A stretch of DNA of 64,000 bases from Bradyrhizobium septentrionale (lineage in GTDB: Bacteria; Pseudomonadota; Alphaproteobacteria; Rhizobiales; Xanthobacteraceae): NCBI RefSeq assembly GCF_011516645.4, contig NZ_CP088285.1, forward strand, positions 2,126,501 through 2,190,500, written 5' to 3'. The position numbers and the translations under genes are program-made. A model generated the notes under the pieces. That model worked only from the letters and a program-made list of their open reading frames with translations. It made no database searches and was not told the DNA's origin. Position 1 is the first letter of the stretch. Every line of letters begins with the position of its first letter. Shown one piece after another: positions 43,657 to 54,991 of this stretch.

Positions 43657-43903
43657 GAATTGTGGTGACTGCCGTTTCCTGATGAAAAAGCGGTCGCCAT
43701 GCTCGCACGGCTCCCACAACCAATTCGGGCCGCCGACAAATGTCAGCGGCCCGTTGAAAATTGCTTCGAAATGAAATGCGTCGGAGCTAAAATATGTGCC
43801 CGCCCCACGAGCGACAGGTGTGGTTGTAAAGAACTTGTTAAACCTTGGGAATCCGTATCACCACGGTGTTCCCGATTGCGCGTGAAACGCCTTGTGCGCC
43901 GGC

Positions 43904-44137
43904 TTAATTCGCCGCCGACAGCAATTTGTCACCGCAGGCATTTGCGTAGAACTTGCCGCCGCATTGCCGCTTGATGGCGGCGCAGCGCGCGGCCGGCGAG
44001 GCGTTCTGCGCCATGCTGAAGCTGCAGCTCAGGCCGTCGGCGCTGCGGCCGAGTTTGCCCGCTGCGTAAGCCGCGCTGGTCGCCGTGATGCACACCATGA
44101 GCAATGCTGCGGCCGCGATCTCGATCACGAGTCTCAT
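43904..44137 (-). CDS. Small secreted cysteine-containing protein
   Basis: A 77-residue protein with a signal peptide (MRLVIEIAAAALLMVCITAT, cleavage near residue 25). The mature part has four cysteines in LSCSFSMAQN, AARCAAIKRQCGG and NACGDK, which suggests two disulfides. The start has a strong GGAGGATGCGTG site. Family unknown. The 285 bases downstream (43619-43903) contain only the end of the GIY-YIG element and no other recognisable feature. Confidence 0.7.
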   Translation of the reverse strand: MRLVIEIAAAALLMVCITATSAAYAAGKLGRSADGLSCSFSMAQNASPAARCAAIKRQCGGKFYANACGDKLLSAAN

Positions 44138-44394
44138 CACGCATCCTCCGCCAAATTGCCGCAAGATTTAGGCTTTCATGGCCGATCGTAGCACCGGCAA
44201 CGACGGTTCCGAAGGCCCCTAAATCGGCCCGGTCCTTGCATAAAATATCGGCAGCGCTGGGCACGGCAACGTTTCGGGCGGTTTCGATTGCCATGCAACA
44301 CGCGTATCATCGGCTTCGGGCATGATCTTGGGGCATGATCCGGACACTATGATCGCATCATGATCTTCGAAGTCTGAACGGCAGGGATTGGGCG

Positions 44395-46905
44395 TTGCAG
44401 GAACAAACAAACTACCCGGCATTGAACCAGCCGATCGATGAGCTGGCACTGACCGAGATCAAGGGCGCGATCCTGGCCAAGCTGCGGCTTGCGATCGGCA
44501 AGGACGCCACCGTTGCGACCAGGCGCGACTGGTACAAGGCCGCGACGCTGGCGCTGCGCGACCGCATCGTCCACCACTGGCTGACGGCCGAGAAGCAGAG
44601 CTACGACGCCGGCGCCAAGCGCGTCTATTATCTCTCGCTCGAGTTCCTGATCGGCCGGCTGTTCACCGACGCGCTGAACAATATGGGGCTGTTGCCGGTG
44701 TTCGCAGCCGCGCTCGGCGACCTCGGCGTCGACCTTTCGGAGCTGCGCAAATGCGAGCCGGACGCCGCGCTCGGCAATGGCGGCCTCGGACGGCTGGCGG
44801 CCTGCTTCATGGAGAGCATGGCGACGCTGGCGATCCCTGCGACCGGCTACGGCATCCGCTACGATTTCGGGCTGTTCCGCCAGATCATGAACCAGGGCTG
44901 GCAGCAGGAATATCCCGATGAGTGGCTCGCCTTCGGCAACCCCTGGGAATTCCAGCGGCCCGAGGTGGTCTACAACGTCCACTTCGGCGGCCATGTCGAG
45001 CATGTCGACGAGCGCGGCCGGGACCGCGCCACCTGGCACCCGGCGGAAACCGTCGAGGCAATGGCCTACGACACGCCGATCGTGGGTTGGCGCGGCCAGC
45101 ACGTCAACGCACTTCGGCTGTGGTCGGCGCATGCACCCGATCCGCTCCAGCTCGACGTCTTCAACAGCGGCGACTACGTCTCGGCCAGCGCCGAGCAGGC
45201 GCGCGCGGAAGCGATCTGCAAATTCCTTTATCCGAACGACGAGAGCGCGGCGGGCCGCGAGCTCCGGCTGCGCCAGGAATATTTCTTCGTCTCGGCGTCG
45301 CTGCAGGATCTGGTGAAGCGGCAGCTCGCCTCCGACGGCGGCCTGCGCAGCCTCGCGCAGAAGGCCGCCGTGCAGCTCAACGACACCCATCCGAGCCTCG
45401 CAGTCACCGAGTTGATGCGCATCCTGGTCGACCTGCACAATTTCCGCTGGGACGAGGCCTGGAAGATCACGGTCGCGACCTTCTCCTACACCAACCACAC
45501 GCTGCTGCCGGAGGCGCTCGAGACCTGGCCGGTCGAATTGTTCGAGCGGCTGTTGCCGCGCCATCTCGAGATCATCTACCGCATCAATGTGGCGCACCTC
45601 GCGCTCGCCGAGGAACGCTTCCCCGGCGATATCGAATATCGCGCGTCGGTGTCGCTGATCGACGAGCGGAGCGGCCGCCGGGTGCGGATGGGCCAGCTCG
45701 CCTTCGTCGGCTCGCACCGCATCAACGGCGTCTCGGCGATGCATTCCGACCTGATGAAGGAAACCGTATTCCACGACCTCCATCATCTCTATCCGTCGCG
45801 CATCACCAACAAGACCAACGGCATCACCATCCGCCGCTGGCTGATGCTGGCCAATCCGCGGCTGACCGCGCTGCTGCGCGAGGCCTGCGGTGAGGCCGTG
45901 CTCGACGACTTCTCGCTGCTCGAACGGCTCGAAACCCATTCGAGCGATCTCGAATTCCAGAAGCGCTTCCGCGACGTCAAGCATCACAACAAGCTGACGC
46001 TGGCGCGGCTGATCCGCGAGCGCAACGGCATCCAGGTCGATCCGTCGGCGCTGTTCGACGTGCAGATCAAGCGCATCCACGAATACAAGCGGCAGCTGCT
46101 CAACGTCCTGGAGACCATCGCGCTGTATCACGCGATGAAGGACGAGCCGCAACGCGACTGGGTGCCGCGCGTCAAAATCTTCGCGGGCAAGGCCGCGGCG
46201 AGCTATCGTTATGCCAAGCTGATCATCAAGCTGATCAGCGACGTCGCCGAAATCGTCAACAACGATGCATCGCTCGGCGGCAAGCTGAAGGTCGTCTTCC
46301 TCGCCGACTACAATGTCAGCCTCGCCGAGGTGATCATCCCGGCCGCCGATCTCTCCGAGCAGATCTCGACCGCCGGCATGGAGGCCTCGGGCACCGGCAA
46401 CATGAAGCTCGCGCTGAACGGCGCGCTGACCATCGGCACGCTGGACGGCGCCAATATCGAGATCCGCGACAATGTCGGCGAGGAAAACATCGCGATCTTC
46501 GGCCTGGAGGCCGGCGATGTCATGGTCCGCCGCAAGCAGGGATTGGACGCCAGCGACGCGATCCGTAACTCACCGCGGCTGGAGCGCGCGATCCGCGCCA
46601 TCGAGAGCGGCGAGTTCTCGCCCGGCGATCCCGCCCGCTTCGCCTCGATCGGGCACGCGCTGCGCTACCTCGACCACTACATGGTCTCGGCCGATTTCGA
46701 TTCCTACTACGACGCGCAGCGCGGCATCGACGCCCGCTGGCGCGTGCCTTCCGCCTGGACCCGCGCCTCGATCCTCAACGTGGCCCGCATGGCGTGGTTC
46801 TCCTCCGACCGCACCATCCGGGAATATGCCGAGGACATCTGGCACGTGCCGGTGCATCCGACCGCCTCGCCGCAGCTTGGCGTTCAGCGCGAGGCGAAGG
46901 GCTAA
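44395..46905 (+). CDS. glgP: Glycogen/alpha-glucan phosphorylase
   Basis: An 836-residue enzyme that releases glucose-1-phosphate from glycogen. Features are LSLEFLIGRLFTDALNNMG, NGGLGRLAACFMESMA, HEYKRQLLN and the pyridoxal-phosphate lysine (Lys671) in EASGTGNMKLALNG. The start is a TTG at 44395, giving LQEQTNYPALNQ; the next in-frame starts lie too far in. Other glycogen genes are not adjacent. Confidence 0.95.
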   Translation: MQEQTNYPALNQPIDELALTEIKGAILAKLRLAIGKDATVATRRDWYKAATLALRDRIVHHWLTAEKQSYDAGAKRVYYLSLEFLIGRLFTDALNNMGLLPVFAAALGDLGVDLSELRKCEPDAALGNGGLGRLAACFMESMATLAIPATGYGIRYDFGLFRQIMNQGWQQEYPDEWLAFGNPWEFQRPEVVYNVHFGGHVEHVDERGRDRATWHPAETVEAMAYDTPIVGWRGQHVNALRLWSAHAPDPLQLDVFNSGDYVSASAEQARAEAICKFLYPNDESAAGRELRLRQEYFFVSASLQDLVKRQLASDGGLRSLAQKAAVQLNDTHPSLAVTELMRILVDLHNFRWDEAWKITVATFSYTNHTLLPEALETWPVELFERLLPRHLEIIYRINVAHLALAEERFPGDIEYRASVSLIDERSGRRVRMGQLAFVGSHRINGVSAMHSDLMKETVFHDLHHLYPSRITNKTNGITIRRWLMLANPRLTALLREACGEAVLDDFSLLERLETHSSDLEFQKRFRDVKHHNKLTLARLIRERNGIQVDPSALFDVQIKRIHEYKRQLLNVLETIALYHAMKDEPQRDWVPRVKIFAGKAAASYRYAKLIIKLISDVAEIVNNDASLGGKLKVVFLADYNVSLAEVIIPAADLSEQISTAGMEASGTGNMKLALNGALTIGTLDGANIEIRDNVGEENIAIFGLEAGDVMVRRKQGLDASDAIRNSPRLERAIRAIESGEFSPGDPARFASIGHALRYLDHYMVSADFDSYYDAQRGIDARWRVPSAWTRASILNVARMAWFSSDRTIREYAEDIWHVPVHPTASPQLGVQREAKG

Positions 46906-46985
46906 TCCCGCGACGCGGAAATCGATTACGCCCGACGTCATTGAATTCGGCGTGGTTGCCGGGGTAGTGCTTGTCCAGATGAGAG

Positions 46986-47102
46986 CGTCATTGCGAGGAG
47001 CCAACGGGTCCGGCCCCTGGCCGGCCCGATGATGAACTCCGCGACGAAGCAATCCAGACTTGCTTTGCGGCATTGGATTGCTTCGCTTCGCTCGCAATGA
47101 CG
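46986..47102. repeat. Palindromic repeat, family G (long copy)
   Basis: It runs from CGTCATTGCGAGGAG to CGCTCGCAATGACG, with an inner pair CGAAGCAATCCAGACTTG and GGCATTGGATTGCTTCG. The insert between them includes CCGGCCCCTGGCCGG. The last bases abut the start region of the thioesterase gene at 47115, so it may lie in that gene's leader. Confidence 0.82.
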
Positions 47103-47114
47103 GAACCAAAGAGT

Positions 47115-47933
47115 ATGCTCACCAAGACCCCGCACCTTTTCGATGAAGCCACCGCCGTGACCGCCGGTGACAGCCGCTGGCAGGGACGGACCAGCCCGGA
47201 TTACTGGGCGTTCGTCGGCCCGTTCGGCGGCTGCACGGCGGCGACCATCCTGCGGGCGCTGATGCAGCATCCGCAGCGCGCGGGCGATCCGCTGGCACTG
47301 ACGGTCAATTACTGCGCGCCGGTCGCCGAGGGCGTGTTCGATCTCGATGTCCGCCTGGTCAAGGCCAATCGTTCGAGCCAGCACTGGTCGGTCGAGATGA
47401 CGCAGGGCGGCGGCGAGGTCGCGACGCTGGCGACCGCGGTGTTCGCCGAGCGCCGGCCCTCGTGGTCGCACCAGCCGGCCGACTTTCCCGGCGCGGTGCC
47501 GTTCGAGCAGCTCCGGTCCTATCCGAAGCTCGCAATGACCTGGGCCAATCAGTACGATTTCCGCTTTGCCGAGGGCGAGCCGAAATTCAGCGGCAGCGCC
47601 GCGAAGGAGCCGTCGAGCGCCTATTCCAAGATGTGGATTGCCGACCGCGTGCCGCGCAAGCTTGATGCGCTGTCGCTGATGTCGATGTCGGACGCCTTCT
47701 TCGGCCGCGTGTTCCACGCGCGGCACGAGCTGGTGCCGTTCGGCACGGTGTCGCTGACGACCTATTTCCACGCCGACGCGGCGGACCTGGACGCAGAGGA
47801 CACCACCCGCGTGCTCGCCACGGCCGACGCCAAGACCTTCCACAAGAGCTATGGCGACCAGCACGGCGAATTGTGGTCGCCCTCCGGCCGCCTGCTCGCG
47901 ACCACGACGCAGATCGCTTACTTCAAGGCATAG
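47115..47933 (+). CDS. TesB-like acyl-CoA thioesterase family protein
   Basis: A 272-residue protein with two hot-dog domains (GPFGGCTAATILRALMQHP at about 35-55; SMSDAFFGRVFHARHELVPF and LTTYFHADAADL in the second half). This double hot-dog layout is that of the TesB/4HBT-3 group, which hydrolyses acyl-CoA thioesters. The start follows a family G repeat. Substrate unknown. Confidence 0.82.
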   Translation: MLTKTPHLFDEATAVTAGDSRWQGRTSPDYWAFVGPFGGCTAATILRALMQHPQRAGDPLALTVNYCAPVAEGVFDLDVRLVKANRSSQHWSVEMTQGGGEVATLATAVFAERRPSWSHQPADFPGAVPFEQLRSYPKLAMTWANQYDFRFAEGEPKFSGSAAKEPSSAYSKMWIADRVPRKLDALSLMSMSDAFFGRVFHARHELVPFGTVSLTTYFHADAADLDAEDTTRVLATADAKTFHKSYGDQHGELWSPSGRLLATTTQIAYFKA

Positions 47934-47999
47934 CGTTTTCAAGCGGGGCCTGTCCCGCACTTGATGCGGGATGGGCACCGGTTCGCGTGAAGAAAACGC
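47933..47999. repeat. Hairpin element with GCGTTTTC/GAAAACGC ends
   Basis: GCGTTTTC overlaps the thioesterase stop codon and pairs with GAAAACGC at 47992-47999. An inner hairpin CCCGCACTTGATGCGGG lies between. ACCGGTTCGCGTGAAGAAAA on the right arm is a sequence I recall as common in Bradyrhizobium intergenic DNA. It may help end the thioesterase transcript. Confidence 0.55.
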
Positions 48000-48119
48000 G
48001 TCAAACCGAGGCGAAGCGCACATATCCACATTGGCCTGTTGCGACCGGATTGCCTATTTCAGGGGTTGAGGGAACATTGGCGCGTCGCTTCTGTTTCACG
48101 CCTTTGGGAGCATCGCCGC

Positions 48120-49097
48120 ATGTCCGAAGCCGACAATTCCCGACCATCGCGCATCGCTTTGCTGGGCGTTCCCATCGAGATCGGCGCATCGCAGGCCGGT
48201 CCGCTGATGGGACCGGACGCGCTGCGCACCGCAGGCATCGCCCGCCTGCTCGAGCAGCTCGACTTCCAAGTTGACGACCACGGCAACCTGGCGATCCCGG
48301 CCGTGGTCGCCGACGGCCCGGTGCCGGCGAACACCAGATTCTACGACGAGGTGAAGACCTGGACCCGCGCGCTCTCCGAGCGCGCCTACTGGCTGGCGCA
48401 TTCCGGCGCGATTCCGATCTTCATGGGCGGCGATCACTCGCTGTCGATGGGATCGATCAACGGCGTCGCGCGCTACTGGCAGGAGAAGGGCCGGCCGCTG
48501 TTTGCGCTGTGGGTCGACGCGCATGCCGACTACAACACGCCGGCCACCACCATCACCGGCAACATGCACGGCATGTCCGCGGCCTTCCTGTGCGGCGAGG
48601 CTGGCCTCGACGACCTGCTCGGCGGGCTGCCGCGCGCCTCGATCCCGCCCGATCAGCTCGACCTGATCGGCACCCGCTCGGTCGATCCGCTGGAGCGCAA
48701 GCTGCTGCGGCAACGCAACGTCGCGATATCGGACATGCGCCAGATCGACGAGTTCGGCGTCGCCGTGCTGACCCGTCGCGTCATCGAGCGCGTCAGGGCC
48801 AAGAACGGCGTGCTGCATGTCTCGTTCGATGTCGACTTCCTCGACCCGGCGGTGGCGCCCGGCGTCGGCACCACGGTGCCTGGTGGCGCGACCTATCGGG
48901 AAGCGCACCTCATTATGGAGCTGCTGCACGATTCCGGGCTGGTGCGCTCGCTCGATATCGTCGAGCTCAATCCCTTCCTCGACGAGCGCGGCCGCACCGC
49001 GCGCGTCGCGGTCGAATTGATCGGCAGCCTGTTCGGCCTGCAGATCACCGACCGCCAGACGCCAAGCAACGCGGTGCTGCCGGAGATGGGCGAGTAG
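48120..49097 (+). CDS. rocF: Arginase
   Basis: A 325-residue ureohydrolase that converts arginine to ornithine and urea with a dinuclear manganese site. Metal ligands are visible in [21 protein letters not shown] and SFDVDFLDP. The GTRSVDPLE and ELNPFLDE motifs fit arginase better than agmatinase. Single gene. The urea it makes is not the direct substrate of the allophanate hydrolase at 12.9 kb unless a urea carboxylase exists elsewhere. Confidence 0.93.
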   Translation: MSEADNSRPSRIALLGVPIEIGASQAGPLMGPDALRTAGIARLLEQLDFQVDDHGNLAIPAVVADGPVPANTRFYDEVKTWTRALSERAYWLAHSGAIPIFMGGDHSLSMGSINGVARYWQEKGRPLFALWVDAHADYNTPATTITGNMHGMSAAFLCGEAGLDDLLGGLPRASIPPDQLDLIGTRSVDPLERKLLRQRNVAISDMRQIDEFGVAVLTRRVIERVRAKNGVLHVSFDVDFLDPAVAPGVGTTVPGGATYREAHLIMELLHDSGLVRSLDIVELNPFLDERGRTARVAVELIGSLFGLQITDRQTPSNAVLPEMGE

Positions 49098-49136
49098 CGG
49101 GTAGAGGCGAATAGCGAAGCACACTCCGCCCCCGCC

Positions 49137-49244
49137 CCGTCATCCTGAGGTGCGAGCCCTTGCGAGCCTCGAAGGATGCACGGCCCGGCTGGTGGCCGTC
49201 GACCCTTCGAGACGCGCGCAAGAGCACGCTCCTCAGGGTGACGG
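49137..49244. repeat. Palindromic repeat, family B
   Basis: It runs from CCCGTCATCCTGAGGTGCG to CTCCTCAGGGTGACGG, with the same inner pair CTCGAAGGATGCACGGC and CCGTCGACCCTTCGAGACG as the copy at 35805-35912. It lies between the convergent arginase and pckA genes, upstream of the pckA terminator. Confidence 0.85.
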
Positions 49245-49287
49245 AACGAGGAAGTGTCGCGCGGATAGAGGAAGACAACTGCAAACA

Positions 49288-49314
49288 AAAAGGCGGCCGC
49301 GAGGGCCGCCTTTT
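49288..49314 (-). terminator. Rho-independent terminator of pckA
   Basis: GGCGGCC-ctcgc-GGCCGCC read on the minus strand is flanked by AAAA and TTTT. It begins 23 bases after the pckA stop. The A-rich flank on the other side means it could also stop transcription coming from arginase. Confidence 0.88.
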
Positions 49315-49337
49315 CAAATCACGTATCAGCGCGCGAA

Positions 49338-50954
<1,617 letters not shown>

Positions 50955-51266
50955 GAAGTACCTCCTCGAACCCGCGTATCCTTGTTCGCGCGAATGTCGC
51001 TAATCGCGCCCCGCCGCGGTGACCGTCATCAGAATATAGCCTCTCGGCCCCGGTCCGGCGACCTAATAGTGGGGATCGCCGGGCTTGCCAAGCCAGTCGA
51101 ACGGCTTTTGGTTGATTCCAATGCGGGCACATCATCTGGCGCAAATACCGCAGCGCGGGACCCTTTCGTTTCGCTTTCACTTTCGCTTTGTTTTCACAGC
51201 AGTCGGGCGGCGTTCCACTACCTTTCTCGCTGCGCACAAGGCGTTGCGATGCACAAAAGGTGCCAG
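50955..51266. other. 312-base promoter region upstream of pckA
   Basis: No gene was recognised. It holds the pckA promoter side and, near 51170-51200, a short run of TTTCGCTTTC-type repeats. It lies between pckA and the end of the TPR-CHAT gene, which is on the same strand, so pckA probably has its own promoter here. Confidence 0.6.
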
Positions 51267-53867
51267 CTAGCGGGCCGCGCCTTCGCCGATCAGGGCGAAC
51301 GGCGCCCAGAATGCCGGGTATGCATTTCGCGCCGAGGATGTGTCGTTGAGATAGGCGAGCATCGCCTGGCGCAACGCCTCCGCGCGTCCCAGCTTGGGAT
51401 CGGCCTTCAGGCGATCGAAGGTCGAAATGGTCAGCCGCGTCGCGGCCTCCGAATCCACCGACCAGTGCGACACCAGCAGTGCTCGCGCGCCCGCATAGAA
51501 GAACGAGCGCGCCAACCCTGACAGGGCTTCGGCACCGGGCTTGTCGCCGGCGATCGTGTTGCACGCAGATAGCACCACCCAATCGGCGTTGAGCTTGAGC
51601 TGCGCGACCTCGCTCGAGGTGAGCAGTCCGTCGTCAAGGTCTGACGGCTGATTAGGAATGCTCAACACGAGCGAAGGTTCCGCAACACCCTTCACATCGC
51701 CTGCAACAAGGCCATGCGTTGCGAAATAGATGATTGCGTAATCAGCCAGTGGCGCGCGCTTCACCGTGGTTTCGCTCGCTTCAGCGCCGAGATGGATGTC
51801 GGAGGCTTCGGCGCCGAGATCCTTTGCGACCGCATTCAATTCGTCGGCGGTGTCAGGCAGTTGCGGCAGCGCGGCGGCAAGCCGCGCACGATCGACGCCG
51901 GCGCCCTGCCAGAAATCGGTGTAGGCCGACGTCACCAGCGCGCGCGAGGCCTGCTTGACCGCGGTGCGGCCACTGCCCGAGCCCTCGCGCGACGGATTGA
52001 ACAGCGGATCGCCAAAGCCGGTCAGCGGCTTTGTGCTCTGCTCCTTGCGCGCGAAGACGCGCGACGCCTTCAGGCTGGAAGCCGCAGGCAACACCGATAC
52101 CGCCTGCCGCTTCAACAGCCACGCCGCGTCGCGATAGCCGGCAAATGTTTCGGGAATCGCTGAAGGCGGCGGCTCGGTGACCAGCAAATGGAATGGTAGC
52201 GCTGTCAGCGCTCCTACGGGCGCGACCAGCAGGCTTCGCTTGTCCCTGACCAGCGCATCGACCGGGCCGAGCAGCGCCGCGTAGAGTTCATTGGCCAGTG
52301 CGAGATCGAACAGGCCGGCCTTGCCGCTGGCGTCGCTCGCCTTGCCGATATCGAGCCCGCGACGAAATGCAGCAACCTTGGCAGACAGCGCATCGCCGCC
52401 AAGGGAGACCGGCTTCCAGTCGACCGCGTCGCGGGTCAGCGCGAACACGAAGCTTTCCTTGTCAGCGACCGCGAACAGCACCATCGCCTCGTCGGGCGAG
52501 AGCAGCGCCTGGATTTCCCGCGCAGTCATCGGCATGGGATTCGACAGCGCGGCATAGTCGGGGAACTCGGTCGCAAAGGTCTTTTGCAGGCCGGCGCGCT
52601 CGGTGGCGATCGCGGCGAGCCGCGCACGGCTGCGCGCTTCCCCTGCGGCGTCGCGTTTGGCGCGGTCCTTCGACACCGCCGAGAGCAGCGACTTATCGAG
52701 CGCCTCGGCTTCCGCCGCGAGGTCCTGGTCGCGACGCACCAGTTGCGCGAGGCGGTCGGTGCCGGCGGCAAGCCGCACCGCAAGCTTGTTCACGGCCGAC
52801 GCCGCCGACGATTGGGTGGCGCGCTGGACGACGTTTAGCGCAGCGTCGAGCGCGCGGTCGCCGGCCAGCAATTGCTGGCGCTGCGCGGCGAGCAAGACCG
52901 GCAGCGCCACGCGGAGCTGCGCCCGGCCATTCGTGATCGTGGTCTCGACGATCGGCAGCGCGTCCGCGCTGCGGCCTTCGGCCTGGTAGAGCCCGGCAAG
53001 GTTGTTGAGCGATATTGCAAGATCGGGATGATCGGGTCCGAGCGCGCCTTGCCGGATCGCGACTGCGCGCTGATAGAGCGGCTCGGCATCGGCATAGCGG
53101 CGCTGCCGCTCATCAAGATCGGCGAGATTGTTGAGCGAGCGCGCCACATCGGGATGCTCGCGCCCGAGCACTTTCTCGCGGATCGCAAGCGAGCGCCTGA
53201 TCAGCGGTTCGGCCTCCGAATAGCGCCCCTGCACCTTCTCGACCTGGCCGATATTGTTGAGCAGGGTCGCGACCGCGGGATGCTCGGGACCAGCCGCCTT
53301 TTCGTAGATCGCGAGCGCGCGCTTGAACAGCGGCTCCGAATCCGCGTGGCGGCCGAGCTTCTCGTAGAGCGTCGCGAGATTGTTGAGCGACTGCCCGAGA
53401 TCGGGATGGTTTCGACCCAGCGCCTTCTCGCGGATCGCCAGCGCCCGCTTGAACAACGGCTCGGCGTCGGCATAGCGCTCCTGCCGCTGATAGAGCGCGG
53501 CAAGGTTGTTCAGTTCAGGCGCAGCGTCGGCGGAATCAAGCCCCGACACTCGGTCGAGGATCGCGATGGCGCGCTTCAACAGCGGCTCGGCCTCGGCGTC
53601 GCGGCCCTGCGCGCCGTAGATCTGGGCGAGATTGTTCAGCGCCGCCGCGACATCGCGGTTGTCGGACCCGTATTTCTTTTCGAGGCTGTCGAGCTGGCCC
53701 TGCGCCAGCGGTAGCGCCTCGGCATATTTGCCGGCGCGGCTGAGCGCGTTGATTTTGGCACTGAGCGCCGCGACGCTGCCCTGCTGCGCGAACGACGGCG
53801 CGGAGAGGCTACTGCTCGCGGCCAGCGCAAGCCCAAGCGTGACGATCAAATGAATGCCTGACTTCAT
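51267..53867 (-). CDS. Secreted TPR-CHAT protein (caspase-like peptidase family)
   Basis: An 866-residue protein with a signal peptide (MKSGIHLIVTLGLALAASSS, ending at about residue 28). About six kinesin-light-chain-type tetratricopeptide repeats of roughly 42 residues follow (about 45-310; pattern LNNLA-LY-AEPLFKRALAIRE), then a helical connector and a CHAT domain (about 560-866). The caspase-type dyad is His718 (YFATHGLV) and Cys769 (VVLSACNT). CHAT domains are peptidases in several defence and signalling systems, but this one is exported. Its substrate and partners are unknown, and no obvious effector is adjacent. Confidence 0.88.
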   Translation of the reverse strand: MKSGIHLIVTLGLALAASSSLSAPSFAQQGSVAALSAKINALSRAGKYAEALPLAQGQLDSLEKKYGSDNRDVAAALNNLAQIYGAQGRDAEAEPLLKRAIAILDRVSGLDSADAAPELNNLAALYQRQERYADAEPLFKRALAIREKALGRNHPDLGQSLNNLATLYEKLGRHADSEPLFKRALAIYEKAAGPEHPAVATLLNNIGQVEKVQGRYSEAEPLIRRSLAIREKVLGREHPDVARSLNNLADLDERQRRYADAEPLYQRAVAIRQGALGPDHPDLAISLNNLAGLYQAEGRSADALPIVETTITNGRAQLRVALPVLLAAQRQQLLAGDRALDAALNVVQRATQSSAASAVNKLAVRLAAGTDRLAQLVRRDQDLAAEAEALDKSLLSAVSKDRAKRDAAGEARSRARLAAIATERAGLQKTFATEFPDYAALSNPMPMTAREIQALLSPDEAMVLFAVADKESFVFALTRDAVDWKPVSLGGDALSAKVAAFRRGLDIGKASDASGKAGLFDLALANELYAALLGPVDALVRDKRSLLVAPVGALTALPFHLLVTEPPPSAIPETFAGYRDAAWLLKRQAVSVLPAASSLKASRVFARKEQSTKPLTGFGDPLFNPSREGSGSGRTAVKQASRALVTSAYTDFWQGAGVDRARLAAALPQLPDTADELNAVAKDLGAEASDIHLGAEASETTVKRAPLADYAIIYFATHGLVAGDVKGVAEPSLVLSIPNQPSDLDDGLLTSSEVAQLKLNADWVVLSACNTIAGDKPGAEALSGLARSFFYAGARALLVSHWSVDSEAATRLTISTFDRLKADPKLGRAEALRQAMLAYLNDTSSARNAYPAFWAPFALIGEGAAR

Positions 53868-54018
53868 GCGGCTCGCTCCCGGCACTGCGACGATCGCGCA
53901 AGGAGCAGCGGCCATGCGACATCATGCCTCGCTGCCCGCATGCTCGCTGCGCAGCCTTGGGTCGCGGCAGCGGCGGCGTTCGTTCAAGGCACGCCCCGCG
54001 GATTGTCGAGCCGTCTTT

Positions 54019-54753
54019 CTATTGCCTGGCGCGCGCCTCGCCGGCGAGCCGCACCAGCATCTTGCGCAGCTCGGTGCCGTTGGTGACCCTTTCGGGGAAA
54101 TCGAGCCGCAGCGTGTTGCGGCCGGCCTGCATGTCCATGCCCTCCGGGTCGCAGCCGGTGCAGAGCCAGTCGGCACTTTCCGCGCCGAGTAGCCGCGTGG
54201 CGTAGAGGTTCATGGCCTCGCGGTGATCTCCGTTCATATGGGCCACCGCGCCGGGCTCAGCCTCCAGCAGCGCTTCGGCCCCGCCGAGATCGGTCAGGAA
54301 CTGCGCCGGCTTGAGGTCGACGATACGGCCGAACCCGGCGACCAGATGGGCGCCGCTCGGCTTTATCAGGAAGAACGAAAAATCCTTAAATTCTACAAAG
54401 GCTTCCGCCGAAGGATGGGCGCCGAGATAGCGGCGGCGGACGAGCTCCCGCTCAGCTTGCGCGACCTCCTCGGCTTTACCCCCCAGCATGATCCTGGCGC
54501 CCTCCAGCGGGTCGCCCTCGGCGCGCTCGTCCAGCATCAGCGACACCCGGCCGTCGGCCCGGATGTTCTTCGTATGCAGCGCCAGCCGCGAAATCAGCAG
54601 GATCGGCGAGCCGTCGGGATGGCTGGCCAGATTGACCAGCGAGCAATAGGGATCGCCGGTACCGGTCATCAGCGTAGCGAGCGCCCCCTGGCGGCTGCGG
54701 CGCAGCAGCGAGCGGGCAAGACGGGCGGGGTCGAAGTCGGCGGTCGGTTGCAT
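54019..54753 (-). CDS. HugZ-like heme/flavin-binding protein (PNPOx-like with DUF2470)
   Basis: A 244-residue protein. The N-terminal split-barrel domain (GALATLMTGTGDPYCSLVNL; HTKNIRADGRVSLML) is of the pyridoxamine-phosphate-oxidase-like type. The C-terminal domain (VAHMNGDHREAMNLYATRLL) is DUF2470, with the His/Asp pattern of HugZ heme-degrading proteins. It could use heme or a flavin. It is divergent from chvI over 238 bases. Confidence 0.85.
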   Translation of the reverse strand: MQPTADFDPARLARSLLRRSRQGALATLMTGTGDPYCSLVNLASHPDGSPILLISRLALHTKNIRADGRVSLMLDERAEGDPLEGARIMLGGKAEEVAQAERELVRRRYLGAHPSAEAFVEFKDFSFFLIKPSGAHLVAGFGRIVDLKPAQFLTDLGGAEALLEAEPGAVAHMNGDHREAMNLYATRLLGAESADWLCTGCDPEGMDMQAGRNTLRLDFPERVTNGTELRKMLVRLAGEARARQ

Positions 54754-54991
54754 GGGGCTATTGGGTCATTTTATGGGCGAATCGGGCCCGGTTCCGCATG
54801 AAAAAAGGGCCTTTTCTCAGGGTCTAAGGGTGCTATATGGGGGTCCATCGCTTGGGTCGCAGCGTTTTGCGGAACTCGGTCACACTTCAGCCCAGCTTGC
54901 ATTGCTCGTTGACCGCGTTCGAAGCCCATTTCCACGGCGCGTTGCCAGAGTGCCCGCCGTTTAAGCCACTCTCAAATTGTGAAAGCAGCTC

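Noticed and set aside
44347..46152. 601-codon open frame antisense to glgP
   Set aside because: A shadow frame of glycogen phosphorylase, without domain features or a ribosome site.
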